From Ascidiaceihabitans sp034111945 (GTDB lineage Bacteria; Pseudomonadota; Alphaproteobacteria; Rhodobacterales; Rhodobacteraceae), in contig JBLHSG010000008.1 in assembly GCA_047626725.1 (NCBI GenBank), positions 62,001 to 126,000 of the forward strand: 64,000 nucleotides of DNA, given 5' to 3'. Under the pieces are notes generated by a model. It had not been told where the DNA came from and searched no databases. It was given only the letters and a program-made list of their open reading frames with translations. The position numbers and the translations under genes are program-made. Each line of letters begins with the position of its first letter. Positions within the stretch are counted from its first letter, which is position 1. Below are positions 53,608 to 62,894 of this stretch, in pieces.

Positions 53608-55416
53608 ATGACCGTTCATGCTACCCTAGACGACGTAACAAAACGCATCATCGCGCGCAGTGCCCCGACGCGCGCCACCTACCTTGCACGTATGGACGCC
53701 GCGCAACGCAAAGGGCCGTCACGCGCGCATTTGTCATGCAGTGGCCAAGCACATGCATTTGCAGCAGCGGGAGAAGACCAAGCCCCCCTTGCCACCGGCA
53801 TTGGCGGAAACCTGGGCATCATCACCGCCTACAACGATATGTTGTCCGCGCATCAACCGTTTGAAAAATTCCCCGACATGATCCGCACCGCAGCCCGCGC
53901 AGTTGGCGGCACAGCCCAAGTCGCAGGCGGCGTGCCCGCAATGTGCGACGGCGTGACCCAAGGCGAGGCCGGAATGGAGCTTTCCTTGTTTTCGCGCGAT
54001 TTGATCGCAATGGCCGCAGGCATCGCCCTGTCGCACAACACATTTGACGCCGCGGTTTATCTGGGCGTTTGTGATAAAATCGTCCCCGGCCTTGTCATCG
54101 GGGCGCAGGCATTTGGCCATTTGCCAACCGTTTTCATCCCCGCAGGTCCAATGACAAGTGGTTTGCAAAACGACGAAAAGGCCAAAGTTCGTCAATCTTT
54201 TGCCGCCGGTGAATGTGGCCGCGAGGCATTGATGGCTGCCGAAATGGCCGCCTACCACGGCCCCGGAACCTGCACGTTTTACGGCACTGCCAACACCAAC
54301 CAAATGCTGATGGAATTCATGGGGCTACACCTGCCCGGCTCCAGCTTTGTAACCCCCAACACTGAACTGCGCGAAGGGTTGACCAAAGCGGGTGCGATGC
54401 GTGCCTTGTCCCTCAGCGCGCTGGGTGAAAACTATACGCCGGTTTGCGAAATCCTTGACGAAAAAGCCTATGTTAACGGCATCGTCGGATTGATGGCGAC
54501 GGGCGGTTCGACCAACCTGTTGATCCATTTGGTTGCCATGGCACGCGCCGGTGGCGTCATCCTCGATTGGGAGGATTTCTCGGACATCTCCGACCTTGTT
54601 CCACTGCTTGCCCGCGTCTATCCAAACGGCCTGGCGGACGTGAACCATTTCCACGCAGCTGGTGGTTTGGGCTATTTGATCCGCCAATTGCTCAGCGGTG
54701 GATTGTTGCATCCCGACACTAAAACAATCGCTGGCGTGGGCCTACACCACTATACGCAAGAACCGTTTTTGGACGGCGCAGATGTGGTTTGGCGCGATGG
54801 CACACCGACCAGCTTAAACGAAAAAATCGTAACGCCATTGTCCAAACCATTCCAAACATCCGGGGGGCTAAAACGCCTTGTCGGGTCAATTGGGACCGGG
54901 GTTATGAAAATCTCGGCCGTGGCCCCGGAACACCGCATCGTAGAGGCACCAGCCCGCGTGTTCCATTCCCAAGACGCCGTGAAAACAGCGTTCAAAGCTG
55001 GCGAGTTCAAGGGCGATGTCATCGTCGTTGTCCGGTTCCAAGGCCCAAAGGCAAACGGCATGCCGGAATTGCACAGCCTGACCCCGATGCTCGCTATTTT
55101 GCAGGGGCGCGGCCACAAAGTCGCGCTTGTCACAGACGGCCGCATGTCAGGCGCGTCAGGTAAAGTGCCCGCAGCGATCCACATCTGCCCCGAAGCACTG
55201 GACGGCGGCCCCATCGCCTATATAAAAGACGGCGATATGGTGCGCGTTGATGCTGTCGATGGAACGCTTGATGTTTTGACAGAAGGGCTGATGGCCCGCA
55301 CCGCTGCGATTGCTGAATTAGATGACAGCCAGTGGGGAACCGGGCGCGAATTATTCGCACCCTTCCGCGCCGCAGTCGGGTCTGCAGATGCAGGCGCCAG
55401 CGTTTTTGGAGAATAA
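53608..55416 (+). CDS. edd: Phosphogluconate dehydratase
   Basis: A 602-residue dehydratase of the IlvD/Edd family that converts 6-phosphogluconate to KDPG. Fe-S cluster cysteines are in PAMCDGVTQGEAGMELS and LGVCDKIVPG; the family motif MATGGSTNLLIHLVAMARAGG is intact, and VTDGRMSGASGKVPAAIHICPEAL near the C-terminus is the Edd signature. The upstream palindrome and the eda gene two bases after its stop confirm the ED assignment. Confidence 0.96.
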   Translation: MTVHATLDDVTKRIIARSAPTRATYLARMDAAQRKGPSRAHLSCSGQAHAFAAAGEDQAPLATGIGGNLGIITAYNDMLSAHQPFEKFPDMIRTAARAVGGTAQVAGGVPAMCDGVTQGEAGMELSLFSRDLIAMAAGIALSHNTFDAAVYLGVCDKIVPGLVIGAQAFGHLPTVFIPAGPMTSGLQNDEKAKVRQSFAAGECGREALMAAEMAAYHGPGTCTFYGTANTNQMLMEFMGLHLPGSSFVTPNTELREGLTKAGAMRALSLSALGENYTPVCEILDEKAYVNGIVGLMATGGSTNLLIHLVAMARAGGVILDWEDFSDISDLVPLLARVYPNGLADVNHFHAAGGLGYLIRQLLSGGLLHPDTKTIAGVGLHHYTQEPFLDGADVVWRDGTPTSLNEKIVTPLSKPFQTSGGLKRLVGSIGTGVMKISAVAPEHRIVEAPARVFHSQDAVKTAFKAGEFKGDVIVVVRFQGPKANGMPELHSLTPMLAILQGRGHKVALVTDGRMSGASGKVPAAIHICPEALDGGPIAYIKDGDMVRVDAVDGTLDVLTEGLMARTAAIAELDDSQWGTGRELFAPFRAAVGSADAGASVFGE

Positions 55417-55417
55417 A

Positions 55418-56050
55418 ATGATTAGATCAACATACGCCCGCAAATTATGTGAAATGGCCCCGATTATTCCGGTGCTTGTTGTGCATGACATTGCACACGC
55501 ACGCCCCTTGGCCGAAGCCTTGGTTGCTGGTGGATTGCCCGTTCTCGAGGTCACATTGCGCACACCAATCGCATTAGACGTGATCGCCGAAATGGCAAAA
55601 GTCACGGGCGGATACGTCGGCGCAGGTACGCTTGTCACGCCAGACGATGTTGTCGCAGCAAAAGAAGCAGGCGCGACATTTGGCGTGTCGCCGGGTGCCA
55701 CGGACATGTTGTTGCAAGCCTGCGAAGACAACGAATTACCGCTGCTTCCGGGGGCTGCCACCGCATCCGAGGCCATGCGTTTGTTGGAACGCGGCTACGA
55801 TATGCTCAAGTTTTTTCCGGCTGAAGCATCAGGCGGCGTTGACGTCCTAAAAGGTATCGGCGCGCCATTGCCGCAAATTTCGTTCTGTCCGACAGGTGGT
55901 GTGAACCCGCAAAACGCCGGCAAATATCTGTCGTTGCCAAACGTTGTGTGCGCAGGCGGATCATGGGTTGCGCCATCGAAATTGGTGCAGGCCGGACAGT
56001 GGGATCAGATCACAGAACTTGCCCGCGCAGCGAGCCAACTGGCGCGCTAA
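55418..56050 (+). CDS. eda: 2-dehydro-3-deoxyphosphogluconate (KDPG) aldolase
   Basis: A 210-residue class I aldolase that cleaves KDPG to pyruvate and glyceraldehyde 3-phosphate. ATG 55418 follows GGAG six bases upstream. Motifs: PIIPVLVVHDIAHARPLAEALV, LEVTLRTPIAL with the catalytic Glu, GAGTLVTPDDV, and DMLKFFPAEASGG with the Schiff-base lysine. Its stop overlaps that of the convergent Tm-1-like gene by four bases. Confidence 0.96.
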   Translation: MIRSTYARKLCEMAPIIPVLVVHDIAHARPLAEALVAGGLPVLEVTLRTPIALDVIAEMAKVTGGYVGAGTLVTPDDVVAAKEAGATFGVSPGATDMLLQACEDNELPLLPGAATASEAMRLLERGYDMLKFFPAEASGGVDVLKGIGAPLPQISFCPTGGVNPQNAGKYLSLPNVVCAGGSWVAPSKLVQAGQWDQITELARAASQLAR

Positions 56051-57279
56051 CCGGTTTTTACGGTTCCGTCCGCGATCCATCCATCCAGCACGGCAAGGGC
56101 GGCATCAGCAAAGGCCTGATCGTTGATATGGCAATCGAGCTCTGTCAATTTCAACGGGTCTTTGACCGCTTTTGACATCTCGTCAACCATGGCTGCCAAG
56201 GCTTCTGGATCATGTGCAGGCGCGCCCGCTTTGTCCCATTCTTCGACCCCTTGTGCGGGCATCAAAACATGCACAGGGGCTGTCGCCCTTTCTAATCGCG
56301 CCACGATATCACGTACCAAAGCACGCCGTTCATCACCGCTAAGGCCTGCCGATTTGATCAAACGATTGTGCGCGTGAAACGGGCGATCAGCATACCGCTC
56401 GGGGATCTCTTGCCAGCCGGCAAAATCCATCAGATCTGAACAGCCGGGAGCCACGATTTGCGGGATGCCGACGGCCCCTGCATTGGTCAAACGATCGGGG
56501 CCAGAGTTTACTACCGATCCAACCATCAGGTTGCTCAGCTCCTGAAGCGCAAAATCCATCACAACTGCGAAATACCCCTGACGCGCCAAAGTTTCGAACG
56601 CCATTCCACCCATTCCAGTGGCGTGAAATACAGCAACTTCAAATCCGCGTTCTTCCAAAGTATCGCGTAGAAATTTCATGTACTTAAGGCAGGATGATCC
56701 CAAACTGGTCATCCCAATCACTGGTCGCGTCGCCACTGGTTTTTCAACGGCGTTCGCCGCCCCCAAAACAGCCCCTGCGGCTTGCGACAGGGATGATTTA
56801 CAGACCGAATTTAGCCCATACAACCCACCAGCCCACAAGATCATTTGAATATCGGGCGACAATCGATCCGCAGGAATAAGCGGCGAAAAACTGACTGTCG
56901 ACACCACGTATTTGGGGACACCCATTGGCAACGCTTGTGCGCAATCCAACGCCAAATCAGTGCCCATTGTACCACCCAAGGCCAGCATCCCATCGATCTT
57001 TCCAGCCCCATAAAGTTCGGCACACAAAGCAGCCGCGCCACGCGCCATAATCTGCATCGCGGTGTTTTCATCACCGCTGTCAATCGCCGCTTGAATTGAC
57101 GATCCGCCGGCCTCGGCAACTGCGTGTTTCGAAATGTCAGTGGGTTGGGATGGATCACCGAGAACGCTCACATCCATGCTTAAAACATGACCACCCAACC
57201 GCTGGATGCGGTCGCAGATATAGGTCAATTCATCGTCTTTGGTATCGTATGTTCCGATCACCAGAATCGTCTTGGTCAT
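56047..57279 (-). CDS. Tm-1-like ATP-binding domain protein (UPF0261)
   Basis: A 410-residue protein. N-terminal segment VIGTYDTKDDELTYICDRIQRLGG and MLALGGTMGTDLALDCAQALPMGVPKYVVST are the UPF0261 / Tm-1 N-terminal signatures; MTSLGSSCLKYMKFLRDTLEERGFEVAVFHATGMGG marks the second half. The name comes from tomato Tm-1, which blocks a tobamovirus replicase. The bacterial role is unknown; catabolic clusters with TTT/TRAP transporters often carry it. Last gene of the tct operon, 35 bases after the aldehyde dehydrogenase. Confidence 0.88.
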   Translation of the reverse strand: MTKTILVIGTYDTKDDELTYICDRIQRLGGHVLSMDVSVLGDPSQPTDISKHAVAEAGGSSIQAAIDSGDENTAMQIMARGAAALCAELYGAGKIDGMLALGGTMGTDLALDCAQALPMGVPKYVVSTVSFSPLIPADRLSPDIQMILWAGGLYGLNSVCKSSLSQAAGAVLGAANAVEKPVATRPVIGMTSLGSSCLKYMKFLRDTLEERGFEVAVFHATGMGGMAFETLARQGYFAVVMDFALQELSNLMVGSVVNSGPDRLTNAGAVGIPQIVAPGCSDLMDFAGWQEIPERYADRPFHAHNRLIKSAGLSGDERRALVRDIVARLERATAPVHVLMPAQGVEEWDKAGAPAHDPEALAAMVDEMSKAVKDPLKLTELDCHINDQAFADAALAVLDGWIADGTVKTG

Positions 57280-57314
57280 GTCAGTTTCCTATATCCAGTG
57301 GTCAGTTAAACGCA

Positions 57315-58805
57315 TCAAAGCTGAAACCAAGCGGTCTTTAAATTGCGGAATTTGTCCAACGCATGATGCGATTTGTCGTGGCCATTTCCTGATTGCCCGA
57401 CGCCACCCAAAGGCACCGATCCGTCAGCGCCGCCATACGTATTCACGTGCACAACGCCCGCGCGCAGTCGTTCGACCATACGGTGCGCACGGCTAATATC
57501 GCGCGTAAACACAGCCGAAGACAGACCATAATCTGTGCCATTGGCAAGGTCCACAGCCTCGTCTTCGGTCTCAAATGACTGCACGGCCAATACGGGGCCA
57601 AATATTTCTTTTTGAACCAAATCACTGTCTTGTGGCGCGTTATCAAACAGGGTTGGACCGATGTAAAAACCACCTGTTTCAGACTGCAATCTGGTGCCCC
57701 CCATTCGCAATTCCGCACCAGACGCTTTGGCCGCATCAATCGCACCCAAAATCGAATTCATTTGGGTTTCAGATGCAATCGCGCCAGCAGATGTGTTCAG
57801 ATCAAGCGGGTCACCCACCTGCATTTTACCAGCCAGTTCCATCACCTTATCTGTGAATTCAGCGTGGATTGATCGTTCGACCAACAGGCGGGATGCGGCA
57901 ATGCAAACCTGCCCACTGTCGCGAAAAATACCACCAACTGCGACAGCGGCTGCTTTGTCCAAATCGCCCGCGTCAGCAAAGACAACATTTGGTGATTTTC
58001 CACCCAGTTCCAAGTAGACGCGCTTGAGGTTTGATTGCGCTGCGTACATCATTAATTGTCGGCCAACGCCGCCTGATCCAGTAAAGGTCATGACGTCGAC
58101 GTCCATGTGTTTGCCAAGGGCCGCGCCGACATCTTGGCCTGTACCCGTCACAACGTTTAATACGCCGTCGGGCAGGCCCGCCTCGTGACAAATTTCGACC
58201 AAACGTACTAAGCTAAGTGAGGCGACCTCGGATGGTTTTAGAACAACAGTGTTGCCAGCCGCCAATGCCGCCGCGATCTTCCAAGCGCCTATCATCAAAG
58301 GGAAATTCCACGGAACAATAACACCAACAACACCGACAGGTTCGTGGTGGACCAACCCCAACGTCCCTGGTGCAGTTGGTGCAATTTCGCCGTATTCCTT
58401 GCCGCACAACTCCCCATAAAAACGGAATGTCCCAGCGGCGCTCATCGGTTCTGCCTTGATCGCCATTGAGATTTCAGTGCCATTGTCACGCACCCCCAAG
58501 ACGGCCAAACTGGGGGCCTCGGCTTCGATTTTGTCGGCTATACGTTGCAAAATTCGACCGCGCGCATTGGGCGCAATCCGTGACCAACGCCCATCTTCAA
58601 ACGCGGCGCGCGCGGCAGCAACTGCACGGTCCACATCAGGCACCCCACCCGCTGCAATCGCACTTAAATGTTGACCATCAATCGGGGAAATCACCTCCAT
58701 CATCGCGCCGTCATGTGCTGGTACAACCGCGCCATTGATCAGGTGCTGTCTGTCAGAAACAGGCGCATCACGCAGCGCATCGATTTGGGATTGTGTGATC
58801 ATCAT
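57315..58805 (-). CDS. NAD(P)-dependent aldehyde dehydrogenase
   Basis: A 496-residue ALDH. Catalytic Glu lies in VYLELGGKSPNVVF, catalytic Cys in FRDSGQVCIAASRLLVE, the cofactor site is TFTGSGGVGRQLM and FGPVLAVQSF with the PWNFPLMIGAWKIAAALAAGN motif. The ATG overlaps the tctA stop by ATGA. It probably oxidises the aldehyde formed in the pathway served by the transporter and aminotransferase. Confidence 0.93.
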   Translation of the reverse strand: MMITQSQIDALRDAPVSDRQHLINGAVVPAHDGAMMEVISPIDGQHLSAIAAGGVPDVDRAVAAARAAFEDGRWSRIAPNARGRILQRIADKIEAEAPSLAVLGVRDNGTEISMAIKAEPMSAAGTFRFYGELCGKEYGEIAPTAPGTLGLVHHEPVGVVGVIVPWNFPLMIGAWKIAAALAAGNTVVLKPSEVASLSLVRLVEICHEAGLPDGVLNVVTGTGQDVGAALGKHMDVDVMTFTGSGGVGRQLMMYAAQSNLKRVYLELGGKSPNVVFADAGDLDKAAAVAVGGIFRDSGQVCIAASRLLVERSIHAEFTDKVMELAGKMQVGDPLDLNTSAGAIASETQMNSILGAIDAAKASGAELRMGGTRLQSETGGFYIGPTLFDNAPQDSDLVQKEIFGPVLAVQSFETEDEAVDLANGTDYGLSSAVFTRDISRAHRMVERLRAGVVHVNTYGGADGSVPLGGVGQSGNGHDKSHHALDKFRNLKTAWFQL

Positions 58806-60322
58806 TCGCCCTCTTGGGTCAGGTGGACATCGGTATCAGGGTTTTTTGGCGGGTTGCGATATTCAAGGATCAGCGTGCGAATATGCAACGCGATTACGAT
58901 CAGGATCAGCGTAAAAATGACCATCGCAATTGGCCGGTCGATCATATCAAGCGGCGATTTTACCCGTGGCATCGAAGAGCGTAATTTGACCTCCATTATG
59001 CCACCTAAAACCATGCCCAAAATGATTGGCACGATTGGCAGGTTCAGACGTTTCAGAATGAACCCGAAGACGCCAAAAACAGCCGCAATCCCGCAGTCTG
59101 TGGTCGAATTTCGCAGCGAATACACACCGACAAAACTGAGTAGTAAAATCGTAATGCCGATCAATCGCGTTGGCAGTTCTATGATTTTCGTCAGCAGGTT
59201 TGTCGATACCATCAAAAAGCACAAAACGATGACATTCAGCACCAGTAGCGCAAGATACAGCGCCATAACAAAATCCATTTGGCCCTGAAACAACTGTGGG
59301 CCCGGGATCACGTTGTGCACGTAAAACACGGTTAACATCATTGCCGTCAGCGCTTCGCCTGGAATGCCCAACGCCAAAAGCGGGATCATTGCAGCGGCTG
59401 GAACTGCGTTGTTTGCGGCCTCGGATGCGATCAATCCTTCGGGCGCACCTTTGCCAAACAACTCAGGAGTTTTCGAGGTTTTCTGCGCGTAGGTGTACGA
59501 CATAAATTGCGCTGTGAATTCACCAACACCGGGGATCATGCCCATCAAAACGCCAAAACTGGACGACACCGTCGCGACGCGTTTGTACATCCAGAGTTCC
59601 TTGAGGCCGGAAAATATTGACCCTTTGATCGATACAGAATCCGGTTTTTCATCAGGTTGGACCAACAGCAAAAACGCTTGGCTTAGTGCGAACAAACCCA
59701 ACACGACGACGATCAAATCCACGCCAGATGTCAGCCAGCTTTGGTCAAATGTAAATCGGCGGGAATAGGTCACGGGTTCTAACCCGACCATCTGCAAAAA
59801 GATGCCAAACGACGCCAACATGCCCGCAGCAAATGTTTGGCCACGATGTGCCAACACAACAAGGATCAGACCAAGGGCGGCCGCCAAAAATATCTCTCGA
59901 GATCCAAAGTGAGGGGCGATTTTGGCGAGCAATGGTGCCAATAACATCAGCGCGATAATGGAAAAAATGCCGCCAAAAAAACTGGCTGAATAGGCCAATG
60001 CAACAGCGCGCCGCGCCTCGCCCCGTTGCGTCATCGGATAGCCATCATATGTCGTCAGCGCATTCACCGCCGTGCCCGGTGTGTTGATCAAAACCGCTGG
60101 CAGCGCGCCGCCGTACATGGATGATCCGTAAATCCCCAACAACATCGTCAAGCCAACCAAAGGCGGCATCGCAAACGTTGCGGGCAGTAAAATCGCGATC
60201 GCAACCGCGGCCCCAACCCCGGGAATAGCTCCGATTATTACGCCACCAATGGATCCTACCAACAAGGCCAACAGCACTTGCCAATCCATCAAAAGCGACG
60301 CGGCGGAAAACAGTACATCCAT
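58802..60322 (-). CDS. tctA: Tripartite tricarboxylate transporter large membrane subunit
   Basis: A 506-residue membrane protein with about twelve helices. IGAIPGVGAAVAIAILLPATFAMPPLVGLTMLLGIYGSSMYGGALPAVLINTPG at the N-terminal third gives the first TctA repeat; GMIPGVGEFTAQF and MSYTYAQKTSKTPELFGKGAPEGLIASEAANNA are the second. This TTT family takes up tri-, di- and monocarboxylates and amino-acid-like acids with an external binding protein. Twelve bases separate it from tctB. Confidence 0.94.
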   Translation of the reverse strand: MDVLFSAASLLMDWQVLLALLVGSIGGVIIGAIPGVGAAVAIAILLPATFAMPPLVGLTMLLGIYGSSMYGGALPAVLINTPGTAVNALTTYDGYPMTQRGEARRAVALAYSASFFGGIFSIIALMLLAPLLAKIAPHFGSREIFLAAALGLILVVLAHRGQTFAAGMLASFGIFLQMVGLEPVTYSRRFTFDQSWLTSGVDLIVVVLGLFALSQAFLLLVQPDEKPDSVSIKGSIFSGLKELWMYKRVATVSSSFGVLMGMIPGVGEFTAQFMSYTYAQKTSKTPELFGKGAPEGLIASEAANNAVPAAAMIPLLALGIPGEALTAMMLTVFYVHNVIPGPQLFQGQMDFVMALYLALLVLNVIVLCFLMVSTNLLTKIIELPTRLIGITILLLSFVGVYSLRNSTTDCGIAAVFGVFGFILKRLNLPIVPIILGMVLGGIMEVKLRSSMPRVKSPLDMIDRPIAMVIFTLILIVIALHIRTLILEYRNPPKNPDTDVHLTQEGE

Positions 60323-60334
60323 CAGATCAGGCCC

Positions 60335-60874
60335 TTAAAGATAGGTCAGCATAAAGCTGCGCAATGCGGTCGGTAGATATTCATAGATCGCGCCACCAGG
60401 GATTTTGACCTGCAAAAACCCTTTGAAAACAACGACAATAACTACGCCGAGCACCACAACCGACAGGTAGGTTTTGATAGATCGGTAGCCCGTGCGCACC
60501 GCCAACAGCAGGCCAAACAGGATCGTCGCAAAAAGGTATCCCAATTGCGGCACCACAAAAACATAGGCCATGAACCAGCCCGCGTATTCCAGCGATCTGA
60601 TCCATTGCCAAACCTCGTTCCAGCGCCCGACAAGGCGCGGCGACAATGCGGATGACAGCAGGTGCAGCCCCGCAAAAATCACCATCAGAAATACAGAAAC
60701 CGTCGGCCAAAATGCAGGTTGCGAGAAAACCTTGCCGCCCCATTTCCAAGGCGATTGAGTGCCAAGCTGAGTCAACAAAAAGACCGCAAACGCGAAAAAC
60801 AACCATGCAAAGACGATGTCACCGGGGCGGCGATAGCGTTTGAACAGCTCTTGCAGCCCTTTGAAACGGGTCAT
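60335..60874 (-). CDS. tctB: Tripartite tricarboxylate transporter small membrane subunit
   Basis: A 179-residue protein with four membrane helices, the expected shape of TctB: GDIVFAWLFFAFAVFLLTQ at the start and AYVFVVPQLGYLFATILFGLLLAVR in the third helix. Little sequence conservation in the family; identity is mainly positional between tctA and tctC. Confidence 0.85.
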   Translation of the reverse strand: MTRFKGLQELFKRYRRPGDIVFAWLFFAFAVFLLTQLGTQSPWKWGGKVFSQPAFWPTVSVFLMVIFAGLHLLSSALSPRLVGRWNEVWQWIRSLEYAGWFMAYVFVVPQLGYLFATILFGLLLAVRTGYRSIKTYLSVVVLGVVIVVVFKGFLQVKIPGGAIYEYLPTALRSFMLTYL

Positions 60875-60949
60875 GGATCAGCCTTTGAATAGGGGTGCAG
60901 AAATAGCTGCAGCGCCACCCATAAAAATAGGCGGCGCTGCGACGTCAAT

Positions 60950-61897
60950 TTACTCGAGTGCTGCGTTAATCGCGGTCAGAGTTTTGATGTCATTTTCAAT
61001 CAGCGTGTTGGAATCCTCAGCGTTCTGCCAGTACACCAAAGCACCAGTATCAGCGGCCAATTTTTGAGCACGATCAGATTTCATCGTCTCTTGGGCAACT
61101 GCAATAATCTTTTCGCGAACATCCGCTGGCGTGTCTTTGTGGACAAACAAACCGTTCCAAAGCGAGATATTCAGCGACGGATCAATTTCAGCGACAGTCG
61201 GCGTGTCAGGTGTCAGCGCGATGCGTTCACCGCCGATAGATGCCAGGACTTTGACCGTATCCAAGCACGGCAAAACCAACTGCAACGTGGTGTTCATCAC
61301 ATCCACATCGCCCGACGCCAGTGTGTTGCAATCCAACGCGTCAAACGCGGCATCAGACGCAAATTCAAACCCTTGCGATTTGGCCAAAGCCAATGTGACT
61401 TTGGTCGGAACCAATGGCGCACCAAAGTGACCCAGAACAACATCGTTTTCTTTGGCGTGTGCGGCCAAACCTGCGATGTCATCGTATGGCGCATCAGCAC
61501 CGGCCACGATCACAAATGGGTAGGTCAGGAACGTGCCAAGCGGTTCAAACGGGTTTGGCGCGAGTTCTGGAATGCCGATATTTGGGCCAACAACCGGCAC
61601 CGCGATGATGAATGATCCGATAGTATAGCCGTCAGCTGGCGCAGTCGCCACGCCAATCGCGCCGGGGAACGGGCCACCACCGCCGCCTGGCTTGTTTACA
61701 ACAGCTGCAGGCGATCCGTATTTGGCTTGGAAATCTTCGGCAATAAAGCGCGTCAGCACGTCTTCGAGATCACCGGGAGGCCATGGCACAACAAACGAAA
61801 CCGGTTTTTCTGGATACTCTGCAACAGCCATTAGGGGGGCCGCCAAAACGGCAATTGCCGTGCTTGCGGCCAGAATGGCCTTGGTGAAATTCTTCAT
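60950..61897 (-). CDS. tctC: Tripartite tricarboxylate transporter substrate-binding protein
   Basis: A 315-residue periplasmic binding protein (Bug family). Signal peptide ends near LMAVAEYPEKP. YPEKPVSFVVPWPPGD, VNKPGGGGGPFPGAIGVATAPADGYT and a DVMNTT segment are typical. First gene of the operon behind the 61957-61975 palindrome. The substrate is not identifiable from the sequence. Confidence 0.92.
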   Translation of the reverse strand: MKNFTKAILAASTAIAVLAAPLMAVAEYPEKPVSFVVPWPPGDLEDVLTRFIAEDFQAKYGSPAAVVNKPGGGGGPFPGAIGVATAPADGYTIGSFIIAVPVVGPNIGIPELAPNPFEPLGTFLTYPFVIVAGADAPYDDIAGLAAHAKENDVVLGHFGAPLVPTKVTLALAKSQGFEFASDAAFDALDCNTLASGDVDVMNTTLQLVLPCLDTVKVLASIGGERIALTPDTPTVAEIDPSLNISLWNGLFVHKDTPADVREKIIAVAQETMKSDRAQKLAADTGALVYWQNAEDSNTLIENDIKTLTAINAALE

Positions 61898-61956
61898 AAG
61901 TGTTCTCCGCTGTTGTCGACCCGTTGGTCTTTTATATGTTGACCTTTCCGGTCATT

Positions 61957-61975
61957 CGGTACATTATTGTTACCG
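61957..61975. promoter_or_regulatory. Palindrome between tctC and the second IclR gene
   Basis: CGGTA-CATTATTGT-TACCG is a 5-9-5 inverted repeat with GGTACAT repeated again at 61978-61984 in the divergent intergenic region. A plausible operator for the IclR regulator that starts 90 bases to the right. The arms are short, so evidence is modest. Confidence 0.4.
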
Positions 61976-62066
61976 TTGGTACATATAGTTTGCACCGATG
62001 AATTTCTTCTGTCAACAATTCTAAAAACGCCTACATAAACTTGGAAAAATCGGAGCATCTACAACC

Positions 62067-62855
62067 ATGGCCAAGCCAACAATGGGAACCGTCGACAAGG
62101 CTCTTTCATTGCTGCGCCATTTTTCTGTGCAGCATCCTGAAATCGGGCTTAGCGAACTTTCCCGACTGGCGGGGTACGACAAAACAACGATCCTGCGGTG
62201 TATGAATGCGCTGGAACGCAATGGTTTTGTTGAACAAAACTCAGACTCCAAAAAATATCGCCTTGGCCTCGCCCCGATCAATCTTGCGCGTATTCGCGAA
62301 CGTAGCTTTCCATTACTATCGATTTTGCAGCCCCATTTAGACACATTGGCGCGCCTGACTGGCGAAACCGCGCATGCAACTGTGATGACAGGCAGCACGT
62401 TAATGACCGCGCTGATTTCCGAACCAGATCGCGCGACCCGCGTACATTTGGATCCGTCAATTGCCTTGCCGGTGCATGCCACTGCGTCGGGAATCGCCAT
62501 TGCATCGCATTTGCCAACAAAGGCGCAAAGCCTGATGATTCAGCAGGACGGTTTTGAAAAATTCACGCCTGAAACACCCCCAGACGACGCCGCACTTTCA
62601 GCGCTTTTTGAACAGGCCCGCACCAATGGATACGCCCGCGCCGATCAGTTCTTTGAGGCGGATGTCATTGGCACGGCCGCTGCTTTTTTCAACACGACCG
62701 ACACCCCTGCCGGTGCTTTGGCCGTCGCCGCAGTTGCCACACGTTTTGATGCGAATTTATCCGCACTTATCACCAAACATTTAATCGCCGCTGTCACCGA
62801 AGTGACCCGTGAATTGGGCGGCACCATGCCCCATTCAAACGTCATCACGTCCTGA
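62067..62855 (+). CDS. IclR-family transcriptional regulator of the tct cluster
   Basis: A 262-residue regulator. The N-terminal winged helix (VDKALSLLRHFSVQHPEIGLSELSRLAGYDKTTILRCMNALERNGF, residues 9-54) and the effector domain from about 80 (LARLTGETAHATVMTG, LPVHATASGIAIASHL, GYARADQFFEADVIGTAAAF) are of standard length. Divergent from tctC and upstream of the aminotransferase, so it probably controls both. The effector would be the pathway substrate. Confidence 0.9.
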   Translation: MAKPTMGTVDKALSLLRHFSVQHPEIGLSELSRLAGYDKTTILRCMNALERNGFVEQNSDSKKYRLGLAPINLARIRERSFPLLSILQPHLDTLARLTGETAHATVMTGSTLMTALISEPDRATRVHLDPSIALPVHATASGIAIASHLPTKAQSLMIQQDGFEKFTPETPPDDAALSALFEQARTNGYARADQFFEADVIGTAAAFFNTTDTPAGALAVAAVATRFDANLSALITKHLIAAVTEVTRELGGTMPHSNVITS

Positions 62856-62894
62856 CCGAAACCGCCACATTCGAACGCCCGAAAAGAGAGCCTC